Shown one piece after another: positions 42,971-52,156 of a stretch of DNA of 64,000 bases. Under the pieces are notes generated by a model. It made no database searches. It was not told where the DNA came from and was given only the letters and a program-made list of their open reading frames with translations. The stretch lies in NCBI RefSeq assembly GCF_000423405.1, contig NZ_AUHX01000012.1, positions 1 through 64,000 of the forward strand, given 5' to 3'. This DNA comes from Mesonia mobilis DSM 19841 (lineage in GTDB: Bacteria; Bacteroidota; Bacteroidia; Flavobacteriales; Flavobacteriaceae). How positions within the stretch are numbered: the stretch's first letter is position 1; each line of letters starts with the position of its first letter. A program made the translations under genes and the position numbers.

Positions 42971-44296
42971 TTATTTCGTAGAGCTTAATAATTGATTTGT
43001 GTTGTACAAATACATAGCTTCAGATTGCTCATAAGCAACTCTTGCATTTACCCAAGTAGCTTCTGCTTCTTCTAAAGACTTCCTAGCATCTAGCAAATCA
43101 GTAAGATTTTTAAGTCCACTATCGTAATTATCTTTTTGAGTTTTTAAATTTTCTTGTGCATATAAAACTCGATCTTTAGCATACTCAATTTGCTTATAAG
43201 CGTTTTGTAGATCATACCAGCTTTTCATGATACTTACCGTTAATTGATCTTCTGCATCTTTTAATTTATTCTCACTAATTTCAACCTCTATTTCTTGTTG
43301 CTGAAGTTGCTTTTTCTCACCAGACCACCAAGCAGAAATGGGTATTGTAATACTCCCAAATGCAATAGGCTGAATGTCTACTCCTAAATCTCTACTAAAA
43401 GAGTCAAACTTTGCAGCACTAACCCCTACTCCAATACTAGGTAATAAGTCTGCTCGTTCATTTTTTACTTGTAACTTTGCCGCTTCTACCTGTTTTTGTA
43501 ATAAGCGATACCTATTGTTATCTTGTAAATCTAACTCTGGGTTTTGATAGGTTAATGCTGGTGATGGTACTGGTTCTTTAAAATTTGCTTGTGCTACCAA
43601 AGTGGTATCGTAACTAATACCTGCGAATAATGCTAAATCTAATAAAGCTAATTTACGTTGGTTAGCTATTTTATTTTCCTGAAACAATACATTGCTTTTT
43701 TCTACTTTTACTTGTAATAATTGATTTTTAGCAATGAGTCCCGCATCTAATAAATCTTGTTGTTGCTTTAATAATTCGTTTAAATAAATTTTACTACTAG
43801 CGATAACTTTTTGTTGCTCTTGCAACTGTACTAATTGCCAGTATTTTGTTTCTGTTACTAAAACTACAGAGTCTGTAGATTCTTCTGTACTTAACAAACT
43901 TGCTTCTTCTTGTATTTGAGCTAATTGATTGGATAAATTCACCTTACCACCTGCATAAACTACTTGAGATGCCGTGGCAGATATGCTATAAAAGTTATCG
44001 AAACCATTGGGTAGAACCCCTACAATAGGTGGTATTATATCGTCAAAGCCATAGATACCTAATGCCATCGCTTCAACTTCTGGAAAATAATTGGTATAAG
44101 CTTCTTTTCTAGCTAATGCTGCCTTTTCTGCTCTAAGCTTTCCGTTTTTAATATTTCGACTATAATCTATAGCAGACTTTTTTACTTCGTCTAAATTTAA
44201 TTCTTGAGCATAGCTAAATGGTACAAATAAAAATGTACATATAAAGAAAAGAATAGTCTGTTTTGTAAGAATTATTTTTTTTGATGTTTTCATCAT
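42971..44296 (-). CDS. TolC family outer membrane efflux protein
   Basis: Signal peptide at about 1-29 (ending SYAQ), then two OEP repeats with long coiled coils (residues 60-230 and 270-430). ASQVVYAGGKVNLSNQ near 108 and LPSIGVGVSAAKFDSF near 275 are typical barrel strands. It forms the outer-membrane tunnel of the RND pump encoded just upstream (1-bp gap) and ends the tetR-hlyD-acrB-tolC operon. Confidence 0.9.
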   Translation of the reverse strand: MMKTSKKIILTKQTILFFICTFLFVPFSYAQELNLDEVKKSAIDYSRNIKNGKLRAEKAALARKEAYTNYFPEVEAMALGIYGFDDIIPPIVGVLPNGFDNFYSISATASQVVYAGGKVNLSNQLAQIQEEASLLSTEESTDSVVLVTETKYWQLVQLQEQQKVIASSKIYLNELLKQQQDLLDAGLIAKNQLLQVKVEKSNVLFQENKIANQRKLALLDLALFAGISYDTTLVAQANFKEPVPSPALTYQNPELDLQDNNRYRLLQKQVEAAKLQVKNERADLLPSIGVGVSAAKFDSFSRDLGVDIQPIAFGSITIPISAWWSGEKKQLQQQEIEVEISENKLKDAEDQLTVSIMKSWYDLQNAYKQIEYAKDRVLYAQENLKTQKDNYDSGLKNLTDLLDARKSLEEAEATWVNARVAYEQSEAMYLYNTNQLLSSTK

Positions 44297-44297
44297 T

Positions 44298-47200
44298 TTA
44301 TTCTTTTTCGGTGGTTAAATTTTCATCTTGGTTTTCTTCATTTCTAAAAAATAACCAATACAATACAGGTAAAACGTACAGAGTTAATACCATAGAGACC
44401 AGAAGACCAAATGCAATTACGGTACCTAATGGTCCCCATAAACTTGATCTACTTATAATCATAGGGGTAACTCCCACTGCTGCTGCCGATGAGGTTAAGA
44501 AAATAGGGCGCATCCTACGTTGTGCAGATTGCATTGCAGCATCCCAAACATTTTTGCTGTGATGCTCTCTTAATTCATCTGCAAAATCTATGAGTATAAT
44601 TCCGTTTCTTACCACAATACCACATAGAGCTAATACTCCTAAAAATGAGGTAAAACCATAAGGGTATTGCATTAATAATAAACCTAATGCAGCTCCTAAA
44701 ATACTTAGTGGCATCGTCATAAAACTTAAAAATGCGTGTTTAAATGATTTAAAGTGCCAAATAAGAATAAGGATAATTAAAAGAATGCTTATAAGTAAAG
44801 ATACTTGCATAGGCACTAAGTTTTCTTGAGACATTTCGTACTCACCACCGTAACCAATTTCTATATGTTTGGGTATGTTTAGTTCTTCTAATTTTGGTCT
44901 TATTTTATCGAGCACCACATTGGCTACAGCTCCTTTTTCTATATCTACTCGAATGGTTAAACATCTTCTACCGTTACGCCTAACTATTTGCTCTTGTTCC
45001 CAAGAAGGTTTTACCTCTGCTACCTGTTTTAGGGGAACAATTTTACCTGTGGTTGGAGAGATTATGGACAATTGATTTAATTCTGAAATACTTTGAGCTT
45101 CGCTGTTTTCAGATTTAATTTTCACATTAATTGCATAATCATCTTCGTATAATTGAGTAGCTTGCAGGCCTTCCATATTCATAGCAATACTATTACCTAT
45201 GTCTTCTTTGGTTAAGCCAACTTGAGCTGCTTGATCTTCTTTTATATCTATACTTATTGTAGGATAACGCTCTCCAAAATTACTTCTGCTCCAGATAGTT
45301 TGAGGTGTTTTTCTTGCCGCATCTATTACTAAATTTCCGTATTCTTGAAGTTCTTCAATATCATCACCATATAACCTAATTTCTATTGGTGCTGGCTTAC
45401 TCACCATATTAAGTTGCTTCATACGTAAGTAAGCATTCGGAAACATCTCTGCATACTTTTTATCGTATTCTTCTAATAACTCTTCTGTTGCATCATTAGA
45501 AGTGGTAGTTACTAATATTTGAGCATAATTTTTAGCTGGAAGATTAGGTGCATATACCATATGAAAACGTGGAGAACTTTCTCCTATAAAACTGGTATAA
45601 TTTTCTACTCGCTCTTCTTTAGCTAATATTTTTTCAAATTTATTTACAACTGCTGCTGTTTCCTCTAAATTACTTCCTTGACTTAAAGTTACCTCAACTG
45701 CAAATTGATCTCGTTCCACAATAGGAAATAATTCTTGACTTACATTAGAGAATAAATAGCCTCCAACTAATACAGCAAGTATTCCTGCCAATACCGTAAG
45801 TTTATAATGCTTCATCGCTTTTTCTACTGTTCTGTTGAAAAAGTTTTGAAGACGATCTAGCATAGACTTCTTTTTTTGTTTTTCCTGCTCATCTTTATCT
45901 GAATGTAAACCTTTCTTAATAAATACCGTATTAAGAAATGGCACCAATAAAATCGAAATTGCTAATGATAAAAACAAGGCTATAGAAATGGTAAAAGGAA
46001 AAGTACTTAAAAAGTCTTTTGCTGTACCAGACATAAAAAACATTAGCGGAAAGAAGGTTGCCGAAATAGCTAAAGTAGCTGTAAATACAGAAGGAAATAA
46101 TTCTTTTGCACTATGGTAGGCGGCATTCCATCTAGATTCTCCTTCATCTAATTTTTCAATATAATTATCTATCACTACAATAGGATCGTCTACTACAATA
46201 CCTAATACTACAATTAGCGCAGCTAGTGTTACCGTATTCAACTCCATCCCAAGCATATACATTACAGCAAGAGTAGCAGAAATGGTAATAGGGATTGTAG
46301 CTGCAGCTAACGAAGCTACTCTAAACGGTAAAAGCAACATACATACAATAATCACACCCATTAAAGCATAACCAAACTCTTTCATAAAATGACTTATAGA
46401 GTGATCTACTGCTACAGGTTGGTCTGCACTTGTACTTATTTCTATATCTGAAGGTAGCTCTGCTTCTAATTTTGCAAGGTGTTCTTTAACTTCTTCTCCA
46501 AACTGAACGATATTATTACCCTTAGCCATTTCAAGAGTAATAATCATAGCTTTTTCGCCTCCAGTTTGTATAAAAGAATCTGGATCTTCATAAGCTTTTT
46601 TTACTTGAGCAATATCGCTAACCTTTACTACATTGCCATTGTCATCGGTTTTAACAATATGGTCTGCTACATCTGTTATATCGTGTAAAAATGCATCTAG
46701 ATGAATAGGCTTATCAAAGTTTGCTTCTTCTAAGGTCCCTCCGGGTAAAATAGTGCCTCGAGTTTGCAAACTTTGCATAAGCAGGCCTGGACTAATGCCA
46801 TACTCGGCCAATTTGTTTTGATCTACCTGTATTTCTATTTGTTCGGTAAGGCCGCCAGAATAACTAATTTTTGCCATATCTTCTATCTGGCGCAAATCGT
46901 CTGCTATGTCTTCTACGTGTAACTCAAGGTCTTTATAAGGTCTAGTTTCTGATTTTACCGATAAAATCATTGCAGCAGTATTTCCAAAATCGCTGTTTAC
47001 TACAATCCCTCTTACACCTTTAGGTACAGAACGCTGCTGAAAGACAAAAAGATCGTTTTTAAGTTTATTCCAAAATTGTTGTGTTTCGTCTTTACCAACA
47101 CGGTTTGCTACTTCTAAGTATACATAACTCATCCCATCTTTCGAGTAAGAATAAGTCTTAGTTTTATCTACCTCGTTAAAAGAAAAAAGATATTTCTCTA

Positions 47201-47411
47201 ATTTAGAAGTAAGCTGTGTTTCTACCTCCTCTGCCGTAGCACCGGGATAAACCCCAACTACAAGTCCTGTTCTTATGGTAAAATCTGGAAACTCATTACG
47301 AGACATATTAAAAAGTCCAATAAGTCCGATCATCAAAAATGTAAATGCTAGCGCAATAGGGAAAACTTTGTTCTTCATTCCCCACGCAATAAGATCTTGT
47401 TTCTTTTTCAT
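44298..47411 (-). CDS. RND family efflux transporter, AcrB/HAE1-like permease
   Basis: Inner-membrane proton-driven pump of 1037 residues. First helix at 15-33, large periplasmic loops (40-330 and 565-850), helices at 340-530 and 865-1020. VVLGIVVDDPIVVIDNYIE near 400 carries the paired Asp of the proton relay (DD); ERDQFAVEVTLSQGS near 570 opens the second loop. The substrate could be drugs, bile-like amphiphiles or solvents. It is between the adaptor and tolC genes, and a TetR-type repressor gene comes first. Confidence 0.94.
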   Translation of the reverse strand: MKKKQDLIAWGMKNKVFPIALAFTFLMIGLIGLFNMSRNEFPDFTIRTGLVVGVYPGATAEEVETQLTSKLEKYLFSFNEVDKTKTYSYSKDGMSYVYLEVANRVGKDETQQFWNKLKNDLFVFQQRSVPKGVRGIVVNSDFGNTAAMILSVKSETRPYKDLELHVEDIADDLRQIEDMAKISYSGGLTEQIEIQVDQNKLAEYGISPGLLMQSLQTRGTILPGGTLEEANFDKPIHLDAFLHDITDVADHIVKTDDNGNVVKVSDIAQVKKAYEDPDSFIQTGGEKAMIITLEMAKGNNIVQFGEEVKEHLAKLEAELPSDIEISTSADQPVAVDHSISHFMKEFGYALMGVIIVCMLLLPFRVASLAAATIPITISATLAVMYMLGMELNTVTLAALIVVLGIVVDDPIVVIDNYIEKLDEGESRWNAAYHSAKELFPSVFTATLAISATFFPLMFFMSGTAKDFLSTFPFTISIALFLSLAISILLVPFLNTVFIKKGLHSDKDEQEKQKKKSMLDRLQNFFNRTVEKAMKHYKLTVLAGILAVLVGGYLFSNVSQELFPIVERDQFAVEVTLSQGSNLEETAAVVNKFEKILAKEERVENYTSFIGESSPRFHMVYAPNLPAKNYAQILVTTTSNDATEELLEEYDKKYAEMFPNAYLRMKQLNMVSKPAPIEIRLYGDDIEELQEYGNLVIDAARKTPQTIWSRSNFGERYPTISIDIKEDQAAQVGLTKEDIGNSIAMNMEGLQATQLYEDDYAINVKIKSENSEAQSISELNQLSIISPTTGKIVPLKQVAEVKPSWEQEQIVRRNGRRCLTIRVDIEKGAVANVVLDKIRPKLEELNIPKHIEIGYGGEYEMSQENLVPMQVSLLISILLIILILIWHFKSFKHAFLSFMTMPLSILGAALGLLLMQYPYGFTSFLGVLALCGIVVRNGIILIDFADELREHHSKNVWDAAMQSAQRRMRPIFLTSSAAAVGVTPMIISRSSLWGPLGTVIAFGLLVSMVLTLYVLPVLYWLFFRNEENQDENLTTEKE

Positions 47412-47414
47412 GGG

Positions 47415-48473
47415 TTACTTTGTTCTCAAGGTTATAGGTGTATTATTAGTAAGTTTATGGTAGCCAGAAGAAATTACTTGATCACCAGCTTTTAAGCCAT
47501 TCGTTATCGCAATACCTTCATTATACAGATTACCAACTTCTATTAATTGTCGTTTTGCCGTATTAGAAGTTGGATCTACTAAATACACAAAATGTTCTCC
47601 TTTATCTGTAATAGAAACTAAATTGACTGGCAGTATAATTTCTGAATTTTCTTTTTTAGGCTGCTCTGTTTTTACGTCGGGAAACATAGCCTTACAACTC
47701 ATTCCTGCTTTTAGTATTCGGTCAGGATTTGGTAAAGTAATTTTTGCCTCATATACTGGAGTTTGCTCACCAGTCTGTACCGAAACTTCAGTTAAAACAC
47801 CGCTAAATTGCTTATTTAAAGCTTCTACTTTTACAACAGCAGAATCACCTTCTTTAAAGTTATTTACTTCTTGATCTGAAAGCGAAATAACCGCTTGCAT
47901 TTGATCGGTATCTAGTAATTGTAAAACTGGCATACCAGGACTAGCTACATCTCCCACTTCCATTAGCTTGGCTCCAATATATCCAGAGAATGGGGCTTTA
48001 AGCTGAGTTTTCTTTACATTTTCATAAGCGGCATTGGCTGCTGCTTGTGCTTGTTTATAATTAGAACGAGCTTCTACCATTCTAATTTCGGCAATGCTCC
48101 CTTTTAGATAGACTTCATTAATGCGTGTGTAGTTTTCTTTTGCCAATTCGGCTTGTGCTCTTTTTGCTTCATATTGTTCTCTATAGCTAGTGGCATCGAT
48201 GCTCGCTACCAAATCTCCTTTTTGCACATACTCTCCTAAACTTACAGCTATATTATTAATGTTTCCTGAAACCTGAAAGCTTAACTGCGCTGTCTTTTTG
48301 GCTTTAATAACTCCAGAAAAACGTGAAGATGCTTTTGCTGAAGAACCCGAATAAGCGCCTACAGTAAGAACTTCAACTGCAATAGGGTCTATACTTTTAG
48401 TTGTTTCTTCCTTTTTACATGAAAACAGAATTGAAACAGCTATCAAAAAAATAAAAATTGAATTATTTTTCAT
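47415..48473 (-). CDS. RND efflux periplasmic adaptor lipoprotein (HlyD/MFP family)
   Basis: Membrane-fusion protein. I start at ATG 48473, since it begins the signal and lipobox (MKNNSIFIFLIAVSILFSC, Cys19); the longer frame overlaps tetR. Domains: lipoyl halves around GNINNIAVSLGEYVQKGDLVASID near 65 and APFSGYIGAKLMEVGDVASPG near 160, hairpin between them, beta barrel and membrane-proximal domain to 352. It links the RND pump with TolC. Confidence 0.9.
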   Translation of the reverse strand: MKNNSIFIFLIAVSILFSCKKEETTKSIDPIAVEVLTVGAYSGSSAKASSRFSGVIKAKKTAQLSFQVSGNINNIAVSLGEYVQKGDLVASIDATSYREQYEAKRAQAELAKENYTRINEVYLKGSIAEIRMVEARSNYKQAQAAANAAYENVKKTQLKAPFSGYIGAKLMEVGDVASPGMPVLQLLDTDQMQAVISLSDQEVNNFKEGDSAVVKVEALNKQFSGVLTEVSVQTGEQTPVYEAKITLPNPDRILKAGMSCKAMFPDVKTEQPKKENSEIILPVNLVSITDKGEHFVYLVDPTSNTAKRQLIEVGNLYNEGIAITNGLKAGDQVISSGYHKLTNNTPITLRTK

Positions 48474-48493
48474 ATTGAATTGTTTATGTGAAT

Positions 48494-49090
48494 TTACTTT
48501 AGAGAATTGATCATTAATTGAGTTATCCACTGTAATTGCTCATTAGGATCTCCTTTTACAGTTTCGTAAAGAAAAATTTCTTTTTTGATACTTCCGGCAG
48601 AAGTAACAATTGCTACCGATAAAAAATGTAATTTTTCTGAGGCAATAGGTTTAATTTCATTTTTTTCTATGGCCCACAGCAAACAGTTTTTTATGATTTC
48701 TATTTCTTCATCTTTAATTTTTCTAAAAAGATGAACCATAAATTTGGTATCACTTTTTATATCTGCTAGCAAATTTTCGTAGGTATCTAAAGCTTCAATC
48801 AAGTGGTTTAACCTTCCTTGCGTATAAAGATTTAGATTTTTTTCAATGGTAAGGTTGGGTGATAATTGTTTAAAGATAACCTCGAGCATATCTTCATAAA
48901 AATCTTCGCAAAAAGCTTTAAAAACCGCATCTTTATTTTCAAAATAATAGTAAAGAGTACTTCTTCCTTTTCCAGAGGCTTTAGCAATTAACTCCATATT
49001 GGCTTTTTTAAAGCCGTAATTTTTAAATACAACTTTAGAGGCTTCTATAATTTGATGTTTTACAGATTCATCTTTTTTAATTTTCGACAT
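48494..49090 (-). CDS. TetR/AcrR family regulator of the efflux operon
   Basis: A 198-residue regulator: HTH at 12-55 (KHQIIEASKVVFKNYGFKKA, GKGRSTLYYYFENKDAVF) and an all-helical ligand domain. It is the first gene of the efflux operon, so it probably represses its own promoter. A short palindrome ATTCA-GAA-TGAAT at 49137-49149, 47 bp upstream, is a possible operator but is not strong. Confidence 0.88.
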   Translation of the reverse strand: MSKIKKDESVKHQIIEASKVVFKNYGFKKANMELIAKASGKGRSTLYYYFENKDAVFKAFCEDFYEDMLEVIFKQLSPNLTIEKNLNLYTQGRLNHLIEALDTYENLLADIKSDTKFMVHLFRKIKDEEIEIIKNCLLWAIEKNEIKPIASEKLHFLSVAIVTSAGSIKKEIFLYETVKGDPNEQLQWITQLMINSLK

Positions 49091-49477
49091 AAACCTTATA
49101 AATGTTCATTTTTCGACAAAAATATAAATAATGTTTATTCAGAATGAATGAATATGGACTTTAACAAAAATTTATTGTGAGTTGAAGTTTACCGTGATAA
49201 GTTAGAAAAATTACACTTTGCGCCATTACGCAAGGATGGTTTTTCTGAAGTATAAAATGATCAAAATCCTTTTTTAGACGTTCTGTTTTCATGGCTGTTT
49301 TTAGAGATAAATTTCATTTAATTTATCTTCAACCAATAATGGTAAAGCGCCAATTATTAGCCTTTATGAGTGTTTAAACTTAAGTTTACGTTAAAAAATA
49401 AGACTTTACCTTAAAAGAATATCAAAACAGATTAATTTATTTAATTTGGAAACACTTAGATTGAATTTATAATAAGC
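49091..49477. other. Gap without recognised genes
   Basis: This AT-rich stretch between tetR and the DUF4494 terminator holds no coding frame that I can support. Only the weak ATTCA-GAA-TGAAT palindrome at 49137-49149 stands out. Confidence 0.5.
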
Positions 49478-49518
49478 AAAAACCGTTTTGGTACTACCCA
49501 AAACGGTTTTTATTTTTT
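49478..49518. terminator. Strong bidirectional terminator after the DUF4494 gene
   Basis: A perfect 14-bp stem AAAAACCGTTTTGG (49478-49491) with CCAAAACGGTTTTT (49498-49511), loop TACTAC, and a T-run to 49519 on plus. It lies 33 bp past the DUF4494 stop. Confidence 0.8.
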
Positions 49519-49550
49519 TGTTGAAAGATTAATACCACTTTCTAAAATAT

Positions 49551-50105
49551 TTATTCAGCAACTAAAGCATCTTCGTTTGCTAAAGCTTCGTCTTCATTAT
49601 TCTGAAATGGCACAGAATCCTTTAAACGCATAAATTCTTCTACACGCTCTGCATCTTCTTCTTCACCTGTAAAATAGGGGAAAACATCCATAATTGGAGA
49701 TTCAGAAATAGCAGGAATATTATACTCTCCCATCGTATCGCGCATCACGTGAGTCGTGTTATCGTAAGCTTCTTTTATATCGTTTGCTTGCACTAAAAGA
49801 TATTGGTTGGTTTTACGCTCTTTACCGCTTTCTTGGTCGTAAGCAATGAGGGCTATTTTTGCTTTAAACCAACGATCTGCCAGTTCAAACGGATGAATTT
49901 CAGCATAATTAGCTACCTTGATATTGGTAATTAAAATCTCTTCACCCTCACTTAAATACACCGACATTTCTTCGGTAATTCTCTTTTCTGCTTCAGTATA
50001 CGAAATGGCATCGACCAAAAAAGGTTCTGTTTTTACCTTTCGAGCTCCGGAAGCTTCATCGGTTTTTCTATATTTCACCTTACATTCATACCAAGTTGCG
50101 CTCAT
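49551..50105 (-). CDS. DUF4494 family protein
   Basis: A 184-residue cytosolic protein of the Bacteroidota family DUF4494: WYECKVKYRKTDEASGARKVKTE at the start (shown in part), AISYTEAEKRI, ANYAEIHPFE, and an acidic tail. I use ATG 50105 (MSATWYE) over TTG 50114. Function unknown; these proteins are core genes in many Bacteroidota. It marks the right end of the ordinary chromosome before accessory DNA. Confidence 0.85.
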   Translation of the reverse strand: MSATWYECKVKYRKTDEASGARKVKTEPFLVDAISYTEAEKRITEEMSVYLSEGEEILITNIKVANYAEIHPFELADRWFKAKIALIAYDQESGKERKTNQYLLVQANDIKEAYDNTTHVMRDTMGEYNIPAISESPIMDVFPYFTGEEEDAERVEEFMRLKDSVPFQNNEDEALANEDALVAE

Positions 50106-50376
50106 AATTTTCAATTTTTAGAGCGCCAAAAATACAGTTTCAGCCTTAGCAATCAAGTAACATAAAACAATAGATATTCACAATTCTAACTGTGGACTTC
50201 TAAATTATTTAAAATGAATTATCTATCAAGAAAATTATTTTACTTCCCGATACAATATGTAACTTACCTTATATTTATTAGGGTTAGAGCATTTGGGCAA
50301 CAAATAGGATACAAAAAACACCCAAAAAGGGTAAATTAAGGGCAATCATTAATAAATTCAATTACGAATATAGCAT

Positions 50377-50404
50377 AAAAAAACCACTCATAAAGAGTGG
50401 TTTC
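50377..50404 (-). terminator. Terminator of the DUF6266 gene
   Basis: AAACCACTC (50381-50389) with GAGTGGTTT (50395-50403) and an A-run on the left that reads as U on the minus strand. The remaining gap 50115-50376 holds no supported gene. Confidence 0.75.
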
Positions 50405-50424
50405 ATACATAAAAACATCAACCG

Positions 50425-51066
50425 TTAATTAGCTGTTCCAGAGCCTAAATAAACGCTGTTTGAGACGATACTACCATCAGCAGTAATAAATGCCATAAAA
50501 AGCTCAACAGTATCACCTGCATAGGTACTTGGAATTGTAATGATTTGAGATCCTACAGTTCTATCAGCACCATCAAGAATATACATTGATTCTTTTTTAC
50601 TTGGATTGTAAACTAAAATCATTGCTTTATCAGTTGCATTTGCATTACCTTCAGCAGAGTTATCATCCCAAGTAAATTCTACTTGTCCCGCAGTTGCTAA
50701 ATCTGTTGCAGGGTTCAATGCTCCAGATAGATTACCTCTACTTAATAAAGCTAAAGAATAATCTACAGTAAAGTTTGGTGCAGCTCCTGTAATCGCATTA
50801 TTCAATACATAAGACATTGCTGCATTAAACTCTGTTTTTTGCACCGCATAAGATTTATACCCTTTCTTGATAAAACCTAAATTCGGTTGAAGATACTCCA
50901 AAGTAACAGTAAACTTGTTTCTTTGGTTAACTTGTCCTTCTGTTCGTGGATTTGCCACATTTGAAGGCTTAATTCTCAAATAGTCAATACCTTTCCAAGA
51001 AGCACCAACTACGTTTCCTACTTTACCTGATACACCGCCCAGGATTCCTTGTGAAATAACACCCAT
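50425..51066 (-). CDS. DUF6266 family protein
   Basis: A 213-residue protein of Bacteroidota family DUF6266. Its diagnostic start is MGVISQGILGGVSGKVGNVV, then WKGIDYLRIKPSNVANPRT and a DNA-packaging-like or beta-sandwich body (FTVDYSLALLSRGNL, VEFTWDDNS). No signal peptide is visible. The N-terminal glycine-rich segment resembles structural or phage-like proteins, and copies often occur in variable regions. Function unknown. Confidence 0.8.
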   Translation of the reverse strand: MGVISQGILGGVSGKVGNVVGASWKGIDYLRIKPSNVANPRTEGQVNQRNKFTVTLEYLQPNLGFIKKGYKSYAVQKTEFNAAMSYVLNNAITGAAPNFTVDYSLALLSRGNLSGALNPATDLATAGQVEFTWDDNSAEGNANATDKAMILVYNPSKKESMYILDGADRTVGSQIITIPSTYAGDTVELFMAFITADGSIVSNSVYLGSGTAN

Positions 51067-51154
51067 TGTATATAAAATTTAAAATTAATACTTGTTCGAA
51101 GTTGGTACGGACTTGGTACGGTCTTTAACCAACACAAGTAATATATGGCAAATA

Positions 51155-51628
51155 CTATGCTAATAGATTGATTTGGTTTTTGTTGCCCTTTGTTGCCCGA
51201 TTTTGCTTTTTAGAAAATAGATTTTGTATGTATGACACTTTTAAATCTGCCATTTTTGAAATTACTTTTTGAAGTTCAGCTTCTTTTTTACAAATTGCTG
51301 ACACTATATTAATATGCTTTTGTAACTCAAATTCATCATTTAACAACGATGTGTAACTATTTTTTAAGGTGTTTCTGCAATCATCTATTGAGATAAATGG
51401 AATAACACTCCCTTTTAAATAATAAGCATAAAAACCGCCTATTTGCAACATCATTGATAAATGGTAAAGGGTTTGTTTTTCTTCTTCGGTTGATGTAGAT
51501 ACCACAAAACAATTAGGACAAGGATTTATTAAGGGCTTTCCGCTGTTTTGCCCTTTATTCAAAATAAAAAAATGAGGTTGCGAGTAGGTTCTTCCGATTT
51601 GGTGAGTTTTCAGTTCAAAAGTTGACAT
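51155..51628 (-). CDS. DUF6943-like protein
   Basis: A 157-residue protein: FELKTHQIGRTYSQPHFFILNKGQNSGKPL and NPCPNCFVV near the start, then helical segments. This fits the DUF6943 family found on Bacteroidota conjugative transposons and genomic islands. Cys37 and Cys40 may bind metal. Function unknown. It stands between DUF6266 and an excisionase-like gene, which supports an element-borne origin. Confidence 0.65.
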   Translation of the reverse strand: MSTFELKTHQIGRTYSQPHFFILNKGQNSGKPLINPCPNCFVVSTSTEEEKQTLYHLSMMLQIGGFYAYYLKGSVIPFISIDDCRNTLKNSYTSLLNDEFELQKHINIVSAICKKEAELQKVISKMADLKVSYIQNLFSKKQNRATKGNKNQINLLA

Positions 51629-51740
51629 AGCTATCCAATTTAAAATTGCTTCGCTACGCTTCGCACCATTAATTTTTTAAAAGAAAAACAATAAAAAAAG
51701 AAAGCCGTATGTTCTTGTGGCGTGGATAAGGCTGTCAAGG

Positions 51741-51801
51741 TTTTTGGAAAAAATACTACCCTCTTTTTTTAATAATATTGGGGTGGAGATTTTTTTCAAA
51801 A
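51741..51801. repeat. Long imperfect inverted repeat upstream of the DUF6943-like gene
   Basis: TTTTGGAAAAAATACTACCC on the left (from 51742) matches the reverse complement of 51780-51801, which reads TTTTGAAAAAAATCTCCACC on the minus strand. The arms are about 20 bases and the loop about 18. It sits in the 231-bp gap between two element-type genes. Confidence 0.6.
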
Positions 51802-51859
51802 CCCGTAGGGCTTGACCTTTATAGCCTTGCGCGTTGGCTGTGGTAGCCACATATATTTG

Positions 51860-52156
51860 CTACCTTTTTTTATTTATTTTTTGTTGTTCTAAAACATCTA
51901 ATATGTCTTGTTTTTTGTAAAAAATTCTGTTGCCCATACGAATTGGATTTAAAATGCCGTGTTTATTCCAGGAATGTATTGTTACTAAACTTATCCTTAA
52001 ATAATCAGCTACTTCTTGTCTTGTTAGGATTTCATCATTTTGTTTTTTAGATAATTCTTTAAGGTAGTTTTCAATTTTAAACATTAGTTTATCTGCTACC
52101 GTATCTGCTAATTCATCTGCTGTAACTTCTGTGATTTGAATTGTTTTTGTAATCAT
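51860..52156 (-). CDS. Helix-turn-helix (excisionase-like) DNA-binding protein
   Basis: A 98-residue protein. Residues 1-42 are helical; residues 43-92 form a MerR/excisionase-type HTH_17 domain: LTRQEVADYLRISLVTIHSWNKHGILNPIRMGNRIFYKKQDI (shown across several motifs: RQEVADYLRIS, TIHSWNKHG, GNRIFY). Such proteins are very common on Bacteroidota conjugative transposons, where they act as excisionases or regulators. No integrase is present in the window. Confidence 0.8.
   Translation of the reverse strand: MITKTIQITEVTADELADTVADKLMFKIENYLKELSKKQNDEILTRQEVADYLRISLVTIHSWNKHGILNPIRMGNRIFYKKQDILDVLEQQKINKKR

Noticed and set aside
49137-49149. ATTCA-GAA-TGAAT as the TetR operator
   Set aside because: The palindrome is short for a TetR-type site and there is no second copy; kept only as a weak note in the tetR entry.
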